Shown piece by piece: positions 1 to 7,724 of a stretch of 64,000 nt of DNA. This DNA comes from Heritagella caecorum (lineage in GTDB: Bacteria > Bacillota > Clostridia > Oscillospirales > Acutalibacteraceae). Location of the stretch: the NCBI GenBank assembly GCA_904419035.1, contig CAJFQL010000004.1, forward strand, positions 24,338-88,337, written 5' to 3'. Every line of letters begins with the position of its first letter. Positions within the stretch are counted from its first letter, which is position 1. The position numbers and the translations under genes were made by a program. Below the pieces are notes generated by a model. It made no database searches. It was not told the origin of the DNA and saw only the letters and a list, made by a program, of their open reading frames with translations.

Positions 1-1280
1 TGGCAATTGGGCAGATTCAGGTGGGTGCGGTCGTAGCCTTCCGATTCGAACGCATCGGGCAGCCCGGCAAAGATCACGGCCACATCGGCTGCCGCCGCTG
101 TTTTGACAGCTTCGTCATGCAAATCGGGCAGGGTGACATCTTCTTTCGTGTCGTACCCCTGGGCATAGGTGACAGTCGCCACCTCTTTCACGGCTTCCAG
201 CGCGCTGGTCACTTTGTGGGAATTGATATGGGAGCTGCCGCCGCCCTGGTACCGCGGCGTCTGAGCGAATTTGCCGATAAACGCGACTTTCTGCTCTTTT
301 TGAAGGGGCAGGATGTTTTCCTCGTTGCGCAAAAGCACCATGCACTGGGAAGCCACCCGGCGGGCCACTTCGTGGTCGGCATCCCGATCGAACACGACGC
401 CGTCTTTTTTCTGTTCCACGTACCGGTACAAAACCGTCAGCATGCGTTCGCAGGCCGTATCCAGCACGCTTTCGTCCAGTTCCCCATTTTGCACCGCTTT
501 GATAATTTTCTGGTCGTTGGCGCGGTTGCCACCGGGCATTTCCAGTTCCAGCCCGGCTTTCAGGCCGTCCACCCGCTGGTTCACGGCGCCCCAGTCGCTC
601 ATGACATAGCCGTCAAAGCCCCATTCATCCCGCAGGATTTCGGTGAGCAGCCGGTGGTTTTCCGACGCGTACACGCCGTTAATGCGGTTATAGGAACACA
701 TCACCGTCCAGGGCTTGGCTTCTTTCACCGCCGCTTCAAAGGAAGCGAGGTAAATTTCCCGGAACGTGCGCTCGTCGATTTCACTGCTGGAGGACATCCG
801 GCGGTGTTCCTGGTTGTTGGCGGCAAAATGCTTTAACGAGGTGCCCACGTTCTGGCTTTGCACCCCGCGGATATGGGCCCCAGCCAGCTGTGAAGACAAA
901 TACGGGTCTTCGCTCAAATACTCAAAGTTACGTCCGCACAGCGGCGACCGCTTAATATTGGCGGCGGGCCCCAAAATCACCGAAACATTTTCGGCCTGGC
1001 ATTCTTTGCCGATGGTTTGCCCCACTTCATATACCAGATCCCGGTCAAAGGAGCTGGCCAGGCACGAACCCGTGGGGAAACAGACGGCTTTGATGCTCTC
1101 GTTAATCCCCAAATGGTCGCCGCCTTCGGCCTGTTTACGCAGGCCGTGAGGGCCGTCGGATACCATCACCGACGGTACACCCAGCCTCTCTACCGGCTTC
1201 GTGTGCCAAAAATCAAGCCCGGAGCACAGCCCGGCCTTTTCTTCCAATGTCATTTGCGCTACCAATTTTTTTACATCCAC
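1..1280 (-). CDS. GH3 beta-glucosidase-type glycoside hydrolase (C-terminal part outside window)
   Basis: Reads from GTG at 1280 leftwards with no stop before the edge, about 426 codons. The GTG is preceded by AGGGGAG at suitable spacing and gives a start MDVKKLVAQMTLEEKAGLC, typical of GH3 enzymes. The (beta/alpha)8 domain is present with KHFAANNQEHRR near residue 150, GVMCSYN-like WTVMCSYNRING near 195, and MSDWGAV holding the presumed nucleophile Asp229. The second alpha/beta domain begins (GGGSSHIN stretch near residue 340) but the rest, including any fibronectin-like end, is cut off. The family removes beta-linked glucose or related sugars from oligosaccharides; no signal peptide is seen, so it should act in the cytoplasm on imported oligomers. 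It is divergent from a second GH3 gene, which suggests shared carbohydrate control. Exact substrate cannot be told. Confidence 0.93.
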   Translation of the reverse strand, partial: MDVKKLVAQMTLEEKAGLCSGLDFWHTKPVERLGVPSVMVSDGPHGLRKQAEGGDHLGINESIKAVCFPTGSCLASSFDRDLVYEVGQTIGKECQAENVSVILGPAANIKRSPLCGRNFEYLSEDPYLSSQLAGAHIRGVQSQNVGTSLKHFAANNQEHRRMSSSSEIDERTFREIYLASFEAAVKEAKPWTVMCSYNRINGVYASENHRLLTEILRDEWGFDGYVMSDWGAVNQRVDGLKAGLELEMPGGNRANDQKIIKAVQNGELDESVLDTACERMLTVLYRYVEQKKDGVVFDRDADHEVARRVASQCMVLLRNEENILPLQKEQKVAFIGKFAQTPRYQGGGSSHINSHKVTSALEAVKEVATVTYAQGYDTKEDVTLPDLHDEAVKTAAAADVAVIFAGLPDAFESEGYDRTHLNLPNC

Positions 1281-1317
1281 GTGTCAACACTCCCCTGTTT
1301 ATGATAAGATACATGGT

Positions 1318-1336
1318 AGGCCGCCCAGGGCGGCCT
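1318..1336. promoter_or_regulatory. Perfect 19-bp palindrome between divergent GH3 genes
   Basis: AGGCCGCCC-A-GGGCGGCCT is an exact inverted repeat with 9-bp arms. It lies about 14-32 nt downstream of the predicted start of the minus-strand GH3 transcript, so it could be an operator (LacI-type position) or a hairpin in the leader. No poly-T follows on either strand, which argues against a terminator. Confidence 0.5.
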
Positions 1337-1356
1337 GCCCAGTCCATACCACTTTT

Positions 1357-1385
1357 ATTATACCGGACTTTTCCTTTCGTTTCCA
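1357..1385 (-). promoter_or_regulatory. Predicted sigma-A promoter of the minus-strand GH3 gene
   Basis: On the minus strand TGGAAA (1380-1385), 17-bp spacer, perfect TATAAT (1357-1362). The -10 box is strong, the -35 box matches consensus at 4 of 6. Confidence 0.55.
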
Positions 1386-1456
1386 CCAGAAAATCCTATG
1401 ATTCCAAGGAAAAATTTGCGCGTTTTGCCGGGGGCCCGGCTTTTTCTGAAAACCCG

Positions 1457-1485
1457 TTGCTTTTTTTTCAAAACTTCGGTATGAT
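1457..1485 (+). promoter_or_regulatory. Predicted sigma-A promoter of the plus-strand GH3 gene
   Basis: TTGCTT (1457-1462), 17-bp spacer, TATGAT (1480-1485), 35 nt before the chosen ATG. Confidence 0.5.
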
Positions 1486-1519
1486 GAAATGGAAAAGCAC
1501 ATGGAAGGAGTTTTCACGC

Positions 1520-3730
1520 ATGATGGATGTTCCCTATAACCGCACAGCCCGCACGGACGAGGAAATCCGTAAAGCCGTCGACGAACTGCTCGAACAGATG
1601 ACCTTGGAAGAAAAGGTGGGCCAGCTGGTCCAAAGCCCCGGCCCTGCTACCGCCGACATCGGTATGGACGTACAGCAGGACCCGATGGAAGACCTGATCC
1701 GGGAAGGTAAGATCGGTTCCACAATCTTTATTGCTCCTGCCCAGGATATTGCCGGCCAGATCGAAAAATGGCAGAAAATGGCCGTGGAAGAAAGCCGGCT
1801 GCACATCCCGCTGCTGTTCTGCCAGGATGTGATCCACGGGTACCAGACCGTGTTCCCCATCCCGCTGGGGTGGGCGTGCAGCTTCGATATGCCCGCTATT
1901 GAAAAGGCCGCGCGCATCGCCGCGAAAGAAGCCAGCTGCGCCGGGCTGCATGTGGCGTTTTCCCCCATGGTGGACGTGGCCCACGACCCCCGCTGGGGCC
2001 GGGTAGCCGAAGGCGCCGGGGAAGACCCGTACCTGGCTTCTCAGGTAGGACGGGCTGTCGTGCGGGGATTCCAGGGGGATGACCTCCATAACAAAGACAG
2101 CCTGATGGCCTGTGTGAAACACTACTTAGGGTACGCCGCAGCCGAAGGCGGGCGGGATTACAACACCGCCGAATTTTCCGAAACGGCCCTGCGCAACACC
2201 TATTTGCCGCCGTTCCGCGCGGCGGTGGAAGAAGGGTGCGCGTCGCTGATGACTTCGTTCAATATTGTCAACGGCGTCCCCAGTGTGGCCAACCGGCCGC
2301 TGTGCCATGATTTATTGCGGCAGGAACTGGGGTTTGACGGGCTGATTATTTCGGACTACAATGCCATGGCCGAACTGCTGGTTCACGGCGTGGCCGAAGA
2401 CGAAGCCGACGCGGCGCAAAAGTGCCTGCGCGCGACGCTGGATATGGAAATGGCCACCGATTTTTATAACCGTCATCTGCCCCGGCTGGTGCGGGAAGGC
2501 AAAGTGCCGGAATCGCTGATTGACGACGGGGTACGCCGGGTACTGACGTTTAAATACCGCCTGGGGCTGATGGAAGACCCGTACCGCCATATCCGGCCCG
2601 AGGAATTAAAAGAAAAGATGCTGTGCCGCGACCATCTGGCCCATAGCCGCAAGCTGGCGAGCGAATCCATCGTCCTGCTGCAAAACCGCGGGGACGTTTT
2701 GCCCCTGTCGGGCAAAGAAACCGTGGCCCTCGTCGGCCCCATGGCCGATAGCCGCGACATGGGCGGATGCTGGCAGTTTACGTCCTTTACGGATCAATTC
2801 GTCACCATCCGGCAAGGGCTGGAGCATGCCGGCGTCACCGTGCGGTATGAACCCGGCTGCGGCGTCCACGACGCCATCGAAGACGGCATCGAAAACGCCT
2901 GCGCCGCCGTGTATGAAAGCGACGTGTGTGTCTTGTGCCTGGGTGAAGACAGCTCCATGAGCGGTGAATCCGCTTCGGTGCAGCATATCACCCTGCCCGC
3001 TACTCAGCTGGAACTGCTGGAAACTATCGCGGCCTGCCATAAACCGGTGATTTTGCTGCTCACTAACGGCCGTCCGCTGCTGCTTGCAGACATCCTGCCC
3101 CAGGCGGATGCCGTAGTGGAAACCTGGTTCCTGGGCCACGAAGCCGGGCATGCCATTAGCGATGTGCTGCTGGGACGCACGGAGCCCACGGGGCACCTGA
3201 CCATGAGCTTCCCGGTTTCCCAGGGGCAAATTCCCGTTTACTACAACCACATGAATACCGGGCGCCCCCACAAAGCCGGTACCCCGTACGTGCGGTTTGA
3301 ATCGAATTACATGGACGGCCCCAACGAGCCGCTGTTCCCCTTTGGGTTCGGCCTTAGCTACACCACATTTTCGGTGGAGGACCTGACGCTGTCGGAGGCC
3401 ACCATGAAGATGGACGGCACCCTGACGGTGCAAGTAAAGGTGACAAACACCGGCCTCCGCCCCGGCACGGCGCTGTGCCAGCTGTATGTGCAGGATGTGG
3501 CCGCTTCCATTGCCCGCCCGGTGCAGGAACTGAAAGCCTTTACCCGGATACCCTTGCAGCCCGGCGAAAGCCAGGTGGTGCCGTTTACGGTCACGACGGA
3601 CATGCTGCGTTTCTATAACGCCGAAGGTAACTGGGTGGCAGAACCCGGCCGGTTTGACGTGATGGTGGGGCTCGACAGCCGCGACGCCCTCACCCGCCGC
3701 GCTTCTTTCCGTCTGGAAGAAACGGTATAA
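1520..3730 (+). CDS. GH3 beta-glucosidase (BglX-like)
   Basis: A 736-residue GH3 enzyme. Start ATG 1520 (or 1523) is chosen because GGAAGGAG ends 9 nt upstream and a promoter lies just before; longer in-frame versions would begin inside the divergent promoter region. Order of domains: N-terminal beta/alpha barrel with FCQDVIHGYQT near 100, DPRWGRVAEGAGEDPYL near 156-171, KHYLGY near 200 and ISDYNAM with presumed nucleophile Asp279; then the alpha/beta sandwich (from about 400) and a C-terminal fibronectin type III-like domain (about 640-736) with the usual PFGFGLSYT junction. No signal peptide, so probably cytoplasmic hydrolysis of imported beta-glycosides. It ends at a strong terminator shared with the convergent thiamine-uptake operon. 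Confidence 0.93.
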   Translation: MMDVPYNRTARTDEEIRKAVDELLEQMTLEEKVGQLVQSPGPATADIGMDVQQDPMEDLIREGKIGSTIFIAPAQDIAGQIEKWQKMAVEESRLHIPLLFCQDVIHGYQTVFPIPLGWACSFDMPAIEKAARIAAKEASCAGLHVAFSPMVDVAHDPRWGRVAEGAGEDPYLASQVGRAVVRGFQGDDLHNKDSLMACVKHYLGYAAAEGGRDYNTAEFSETALRNTYLPPFRAAVEEGCASLMTSFNIVNGVPSVANRPLCHDLLRQELGFDGLIISDYNAMAELLVHGVAEDEADAAQKCLRATLDMEMATDFYNRHLPRLVREGKVPESLIDDGVRRVLTFKYRLGLMEDPYRHIRPEELKEKMLCRDHLAHSRKLASESIVLLQNRGDVLPLSGKETVALVGPMADSRDMGGCWQFTSFTDQFVTIRQGLEHAGVTVRYEPGCGVHDAIEDGIENACAAVYESDVCVLCLGEDSSMSGESASVQHITLPATQLELLETIAACHKPVILLLTNGRPLLLADILPQADAVVETWFLGHEAGHAISDVLLGRTEPTGHLTMSFPVSQGQIPVYYNHMNTGRPHKAGTPYVRFESNYMDGPNEPLFPFGFGLSYTTFSVEDLTLSEATMKMDGTLTVQVKVTNTGLRPGTALCQLYVQDVAASIARPVQELKAFTRIPLQPGESQVVPFTVTTDMLRFYNAEGNWVAEPGRFDVMVGLDSRDALTRRASFRLEETV

Positions 3731-3742
3731 AAGAGGAAAAAG

Positions 3743-3779
3743 AAAAGGCAGACACTTATGAAAAGTGTCTGCCTTTTTT
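3743..3779. terminator. Intrinsic terminator between convergent genes
   Basis: 15-bp perfect stem AAAAGGCAGACACTT / AAGTGTCTGCCTTTT with a 5-nt loop, followed by T's on the plus strand and flanked by A's that give T's on the minus strand; it can serve both converging genes. Confidence 0.9.
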
Positions 3780-3784
3780 CACTA

Positions 3785-4486
3785 TTACAAAAGAAACAGA
3801 AGGGTGGGCCAAACCACACAGCTCAGAAGCAGGAAGAGAATATCCACCGGTTTGATATGGCAGGGCTGGAACTGAGTGCGTTTCGCTTTGCCGGAAAACC
3901 CTTTGGATTCCATGGCGATGGCCAGTTCTTCCGACCAACGCACGGATTTTACGAGCAGCGGCTTGAGCACCGCCGGTGACACCGGCCATGCTTTTTGCCC
4001 CCGCATGCGCAGCGCCACCCGGGCCCGGCGGTACTCCTGCGCCATGTGCGGGAACACGCCCCACGCCGCCAGAAGCCCGTAGGCAAACGCCTGGGGCAAA
4101 TGGAAATGCTGCTGGAACGAGCGCACCATGATAATGCGGTCGGTGGTCAGGGCAAACAGCAGCCCTGCCGCCGCATAGGCCAGCACCCGGCTGCTCATCA
4201 GCAGCCCGTTATACACCGCCGACGAACTGATGTGCAGGCTTTGGGCATTGACGGGCAAATTGCCCTGGGCCGGGAAATGGTACCCGGTCATGAACATGGC
4301 AAACGCCATGAGCAGCACCGGCGCCATAATGCCCACAAACACCTTAAGGTTGACCTTCGAGAAACACAGCCCCAGAAAACACAGGGCAAAAAACACCAAA
4401 TTCCAAAAGGGGTTCGAAAACGCCGCCAAAAAGAAGGTGGGCACCAGCAGCCCTACAAATTTACACGCCGGGTCAAGACTGCGCAT
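3785..4486 (-). CDS. ykoC: ECF transporter transmembrane (T) component, YkoC-like
   Basis: 233-residue integral membrane protein, the coupling T component of an energy-coupling-factor importer. Several hydrophobic segments occupy the first 150 residues; the diagnostic cytoplasmic coupling helices are visible as RRARVALRMRG near 158-168 and AMESKGF near 193-199 (the Ala-Arg-Gly-type motifs that bind the ATPase grooves). A final hydrophobic helix closes the protein. It overlaps the upstream double ATPase gene by 14 nt and has its own GGGGGC site, so the two are translationally linked. Together with YkoD and YkoE it forms a YkoEDC-type system, which in this lineage is predicted to import the hydroxymethylpyrimidine part of thiamine or thiamine itself. 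The TPP riboswitch at the head of the operon supports this. Confidence 0.9.
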   Translation of the reverse strand: MRSLDPACKFVGLLVPTFFLAAFSNPFWNLVFFALCFLGLCFSKVNLKVFVGIMAPVLLMAFAMFMTGYHFPAQGNLPVNAQSLHISSSAVYNGLLMSSRVLAYAAAGLLFALTTDRIIMVRSFQQHFHLPQAFAYGLLAAWGVFPHMAQEYRRARVALRMRGQKAWPVSPAVLKPLLVKSVRWSEELAIAMESKGFSGKAKRTQFQPCHIKPVDILFLLLSCVVWPTLLFLL

Positions 4487-5894
4487 AGAGCTTGCCCCCT
4501 TCCAAATGCCAAATCACATCGGCATAACTTTCGGCCAGTTCACTGTCGTGGGTGGAAAACAACAGGCACACGCCCTTTTCCCCCGCCTGGCGGGTGAGCC
4601 CGTCCATCAGCGCCACGGTATTGCGGCGGTCCTGGGCGTAGGTGGGTTCGTCACACAGCAGCACCGAACAGTCATAGGATAACAGCGCCGTCACGCCCAA
4701 CCGGCGCTGCTGGCCCTGGCTGAGCATATAGGGCGACAAATCGCGGTACCGCCACAAATTGCTCTCGCGCAGCACCCGTTCCGTTTCCGCGCTGGCCACC
4801 TTTTCGCCTTTTGACAGCAGGCTTTTGTACACTTCCTCATACACGGTGTCGAACACAAACTGGTCCTGGGGGTTCTGGGTGACCAGCCCCAGGGTGCCCG
4901 GCGCCAGATGGCGGTGCTTTTTCGCATTGACCCCTGCGACCGTGACGGTGCCGGCATACTTACACAGCCCCGTCACCGCGCCAAACAACGTACTCTTGCC
5001 GCAGCCGCTCTCCCCCAAAATGGCGTGGACCTGCCCGGCGGCAAAATCCGCGCTGCAATCGAGCAGCACCGGTTTGCCCCCCAGGCGCACGGTGACATGC
5101 TGAAGGGATAGGGCCGTGTCCCCGGCTTCGCGGTGGGAAACCGGCGCGCGGTACGGCCGGTGGGGCACGATAATGCCCCTTTCTTCCAGCCAGTCACTGG
5201 CCGGCGGGTGGTCCATGGGGGCCGTTTCGGTGATGGCCCCGTTTTCCATCACGCACAGGGTGTCCGCTACTTGCAGCCAGTGGTCCAGCCGGTGGTCGAC
5301 TGCCACAATGCCCACCTGCCGCTCTTCATGCAGCCGGCGAAGCTTTTGGGCGATCTGCGCCGCGCTCTGTTCATCCACGTTGGCAAAGGGTTCATCCAGT
5401 AGCAGCCACTTTGATTGCAGCGCCACGGTGCAGGCCAGCATGACTTTTTGCCGTTCGCCCCCGGATAAAGACAAGAGCGTGCGGTGCCGCAGGGGGCTGA
5501 TGCCGCAAAATTTCAGCGCGTCATCCACCCGGGCAGGGATCTCCTCGGGCGGGACACACCGGTTTTCCAGGCAGAAAATCAGCTCGTTTTCTACCGTATC
5601 CATGCAAAACTGCAATTCCGGGTTTTGGAACATCATGCCGATGACGGCGCACTTTTCCGGCGGCGGCAGCTGCGCCGGGTCCTGCCCGTCGACGGTCACC
5701 GTGCCTTCCCGCAAAAAGCCCGCATCCCCGGGGTAGATGCCCGCCATCACATAGAGCAGCGTCGATTTACCGCAGCCGGACGCCCCCGTCAACACGGTGA
5801 TGGCGTCCTTTTCAAACCGGGCGGAAAACTGCTGCAAAATGGGGCGGCCCTGCCGGGTGTAGGCAAACGTAATCTTTTCGACCGAAAGCGCCAT
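4473..5894 (-). CDS. ykoD: Fused double ATP-binding subunit of ECF transporter, YkoD-like
   Basis: 473 residues holding two complete ABC ATPase domains in one chain. Domain 1: Walker A GASGCGKST (37-45), Q-loop near 90, signature LSGGERQ (143-149), Walker B LLLDEP near 164-169. Domain 2: Walker A GESGCGKST (294-302), signature variant LSQGQQ (391-396), Walker B LLCDEP near 412-417. It powers uptake through the T and S subunits. Start ATG 5894 has a GGAG site 8 nt upstream and lies 4 nt after the stop of the THI5-like gene; a longer reading frame to 6026 would run through that gene and is rejected. The single-chain double ATPase is characteristic of YkoD rather than of separate EcfA1/EcfA2 subunits. 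Confidence 0.92.
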   Translation of the reverse strand: MALSVEKITFAYTRQGRPILQQFSARFEKDAITVLTGASGCGKSTLLYVMAGIYPGDAGFLREGTVTVDGQDPAQLPPPEKCAVIGMMFQNPELQFCMDTVENELIFCLENRCVPPEEIPARVDDALKFCGISPLRHRTLLSLSGGERQKVMLACTVALQSKWLLLDEPFANVDEQSAAQIAQKLRRLHEERQVGIVAVDHRLDHWLQVADTLCVMENGAITETAPMDHPPASDWLEERGIIVPHRPYRAPVSHREAGDTALSLQHVTVRLGGKPVLLDCSADFAAGQVHAILGESGCGKSTLFGAVTGLCKYAGTVTVAGVNAKKHRHLAPGTLGLVTQNPQDQFVFDTVYEEVYKSLLSKGEKVASAETERVLRESNLWRYRDLSPYMLSQGQQRRLGVTALLSYDCSVLLCDEPTYAQDRRNTVALMDGLTRQAGEKGVCLLFSTHDSELAESYADVIWHLEGGKLYAQS

Positions 5895-5898
5895 GGGC

Positions 5899-6780
5899 TT
5901 ACTCCGGCAGATAGGCGTTAGTGTATTCGTTTTCCCGGCGGCGGCTGATGATGCCCTTTTCCACCAGGAAATCGGCCATGCGGTCCCAGCGTTCGGGGCG
6001 GATGCGGCCCCAGTGTCCGTTTTCATCCAGCAGGATGGAAGACAGGTGCTTCTGGCTGCGGATGAGCAAGCTGTCGCTGCTGCCTTTGGGCATATATTCT
6101 TTCACTGATAGCACCGATTCCTCCGGGAACCGGGCCGCCTGGATGTACCCGCGTTCCAGCACAGCCAGGAATTTACGCACCGCTTCGGGACGCTGCTGCA
6201 AAATTTCGTGGGTAGCCGCGATGCTGGGCGCGCAGAAATCGAAAATGGGGTCGACATCGCCCAGGTTAAAATAGTTGATCTCTTTCCCGGCTTCGAGCAG
6301 CACCTGGTTTTCCCAGTTTTCATAGACCCACGTCGCGTCGGCTACCGTCCCCAGGGTGGCTACAATGTCGCCCACATCCATGTTGACGAGCTTCACTTTG
6401 CTGTAATCGCCGCCGTCTTTTTCCACCACCCGGCTGATCGCCGCGTGGAACCAGGCCGGGGTCCAATGGGTCAGGCGCTTGCCTTCCAGCATGCGGGGCG
6501 ACGTGATGCCCGCTTCTTTTAACGACACGATCCCGGAATCGCACTTTTGCGTCAGGGTGGCCACCGCCGTCATGCCAATGCCCCGTTCCATGCATTCCAG
6601 CATGGCGATTTCCGGCCCCAGCACGAAATCAGCGCCGTGCAGGTCCATGTTACCGTGGACTTCCCCGAAAATTTCCACGTCCAGGCCGCTTTCGGTGAAC
6701 CAGCCGTTTTTCTGGGCCAGCAAAAAGCCCGTGTGGTTGGTATTCGGGAACCAGTCCAGTACTACTTTGATTTTTTCCAT
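5899..6780 (-). CDS. THI5/ThiY-like pyrimidine-precursor-binding protein without export signal
   Basis: 293 residues of the THI5/NMT1/SsuA fold: begins MEKIKVVLDWFPNTNHTGF, with the family's W-x-P-N/T-x-x-H-x-G element and a periplasmic-binding-protein layout. Members bind N-formyl-4-amino-5-aminomethyl-2-methylpyrimidine or HMP. Unusually, no signal peptide or lipobox is present: the start has a good site (AAGGAAGG about 10 nt upstream) and upstream in-frame codons overlap the ykoE end and encode no hydrophobic segment. It also lacks the CCCFC motif of fungal THI5 HMP synthases. It sits between ykoE and ykoD in a TPP-riboswitch operon, the position often held by YkoF, a cytoplasmic thiamine/HMP-binding protein. 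A cytoplasmic precursor-binding or carrier role is therefore inferred; an enzymatic role is possible but unsupported. Confidence 0.85.
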   Translation of the reverse strand: MEKIKVVLDWFPNTNHTGFLLAQKNGWFTESGLDVEIFGEVHGNMDLHGADFVLGPEIAMLECMERGIGMTAVATLTQKCDSGIVSLKEAGITSPRMLEGKRLTHWTPAWFHAAISRVVEKDGGDYSKVKLVNMDVGDIVATLGTVADATWVYENWENQVLLEAGKEINYFNLGDVDPIFDFCAPSIAATHEILQQRPEAVRKFLAVLERGYIQAARFPEESVLSVKEYMPKGSSDSLLIRSQKHLSSILLDENGHWGRIRPERWDRMADFLVEKGIISRRRENEYTNAYLPE

Positions 6781-6822
6781 CGCGAATTGCCTTCCTTTCT
6801 TATCCTTCCCCGCTACAGGGCT

Positions 6823-7428
6823 TTAATCGTCATACACATCCGGCTGTTTCAGTTCGGCGCCAATCGCGTAGCTTTTCAGTACGCCGGTGCGGGCCAGCAG
6901 ATCGCCCAGCACTTTGCACAGGATGCCGGAAAACACAATAGCACTGACAAACCGAACGGCCAGCTGCCCAATGAGCAGCGACGGCGCCAGCGCGATGTAG
7001 TTGAGGTAGTAGAGTTCATAGCAGAAAATGAACACCGCCGACAGCATGCCCGCCAGGGACATCGACACAAAGTTCCACTTTTTGTACCGGAACAGCAGGA
7101 ACACGACTTCCGCCCCGGCGCCCTGAATCAGGCCGGTGAGGACCACCGTCAGCCCGCCGGAATTGCCCATGAGCAATTCGATGGCAGAAGCCAGCATTTC
7201 GGTAATCAGCGCGGCACCGGGCTTGCGGATGATGTACGCCGCCAAAGTGGCCGCCATAAACCACACGCCATAGATGATTTCGAACGCATAGTTCGATAAC
7301 CCCGCAGGCGCCAACGCCGCCGAAAGCGCCATGCCGCCGTCGAATACCGCCAGATACACAACGGCAAAGACCACGCCGAAAATGGCCATCAGAATAATGT
7401 CGCGCAATTTCCAGGTTTCTGTTTTCAT
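6823..7428 (-). CDS. ykoE: ECF transporter substrate-binding (S) component, YkoE-like
   Basis: 201-residue membrane protein beginning MKTETWKLRDIILMAIFG, with about five to six hydrophobic helices, matching the YkoE family that gives substrate specificity (HMP/thiamine) to YkoEDC importers. Start ATG 7428 has GGAAAGGAAG about 8 nt upstream; the reading frame is open further up to 7623, but that part lies within the TPP riboswitch and is not coding. It is the first gene of the operon ykoE - THI5-like - ykoD - ykoC, so riboswitch termination would silence all four when TPP is abundant. Confidence 0.9.
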   Translation of the reverse strand: MKTETWKLRDIILMAIFGVVFAVVYLAVFDGGMALSAALAPAGLSNYAFEIIYGVWFMAATLAAYIIRKPGAALITEMLASAIELLMGNSGGLTVVLTGLIQGAGAEVVFLLFRYKKWNFVSMSLAGMLSAVFIFCYELYYLNYIALAPSLLIGQLAVRFVSAIVFSGILCKVLGDLLARTGVLKSYAIGAELKQPDVYDD

Positions 7429-7502
7429 GTTTTTTTCTTCCTTTCCCGGGCCGCAGGGCCCGCCCCGTATACCGGATATTTGTTTCCCCCACAAAAGGGC
7501 AT

Positions 7503-7539
7503 AAAAAAAGCCGCACAGCCTTCGCTGAGCAGCTTTTTC
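7503..7539 (-). terminator. Riboswitch-controlled intrinsic terminator
   Basis: On the minus strand AGCTGCTCAGC - GAAG - GCTGTGCGGCT (one mismatch, one wobble) followed by seven T's, between the TPP aptamer and ykoE. Confidence 0.85.
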
Positions 7540-7559
7540 TCGCACCGGTAACGGCGCGT

Positions 7560-7660
7560 CTATTCGTCTCCCTACGATGGCATGATCCAACAGGTTCAAC
7601 GGGTCATGGGCGGTCTGTCCCATATCTCAGCCGGATGCGTCCGGCCCCCCGGGTATTCAC
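7560..7660 (-). ncRNA. TPP riboswitch (THI element)
   Basis: The minus strand carries the conserved cores in order and spacing: GGCTGAGAT, then ACCCGTTGAACCTG, then GGATCATGCCATCGTAGGGA. The consensus is CTGAGA ... ACCC-TTGAACCTGATC-GG-TAAT-CC-GCGTAGGGA. Downstream lies a terminator and then ykoE, the standard arrangement for TPP-induced termination. Confidence 0.97.
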
Positions 7661-7684
7661 TTGTGCGGTTTTTTTCGGTTACAG

Positions 7685-7713
7685 AGTATAGCACAAACGG
7701 GAAAAATTTGCAA
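7685..7713 (-). promoter_or_regulatory. Promoter of the TPP-riboswitch operon
   Basis: TTGCAA (7708-7713), 17-bp spacer, TATACT (7685-7690), placing the start just before the aptamer. Confidence 0.8.
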
Positions 7714-7724
7714 GTGTGCCGTTT

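Noticed and set aside
4473..6026. 517-residue version of the double ATPase
   Set aside because: The first 44 residues lie in the THI5-like gene; a proper site precedes the ATG at 5894.
6823..7623. 266-residue version of YkoE
   Set aside because: Would translate the TPP riboswitch and its terminator; the ATG at 7428 has a good site and gives family length.
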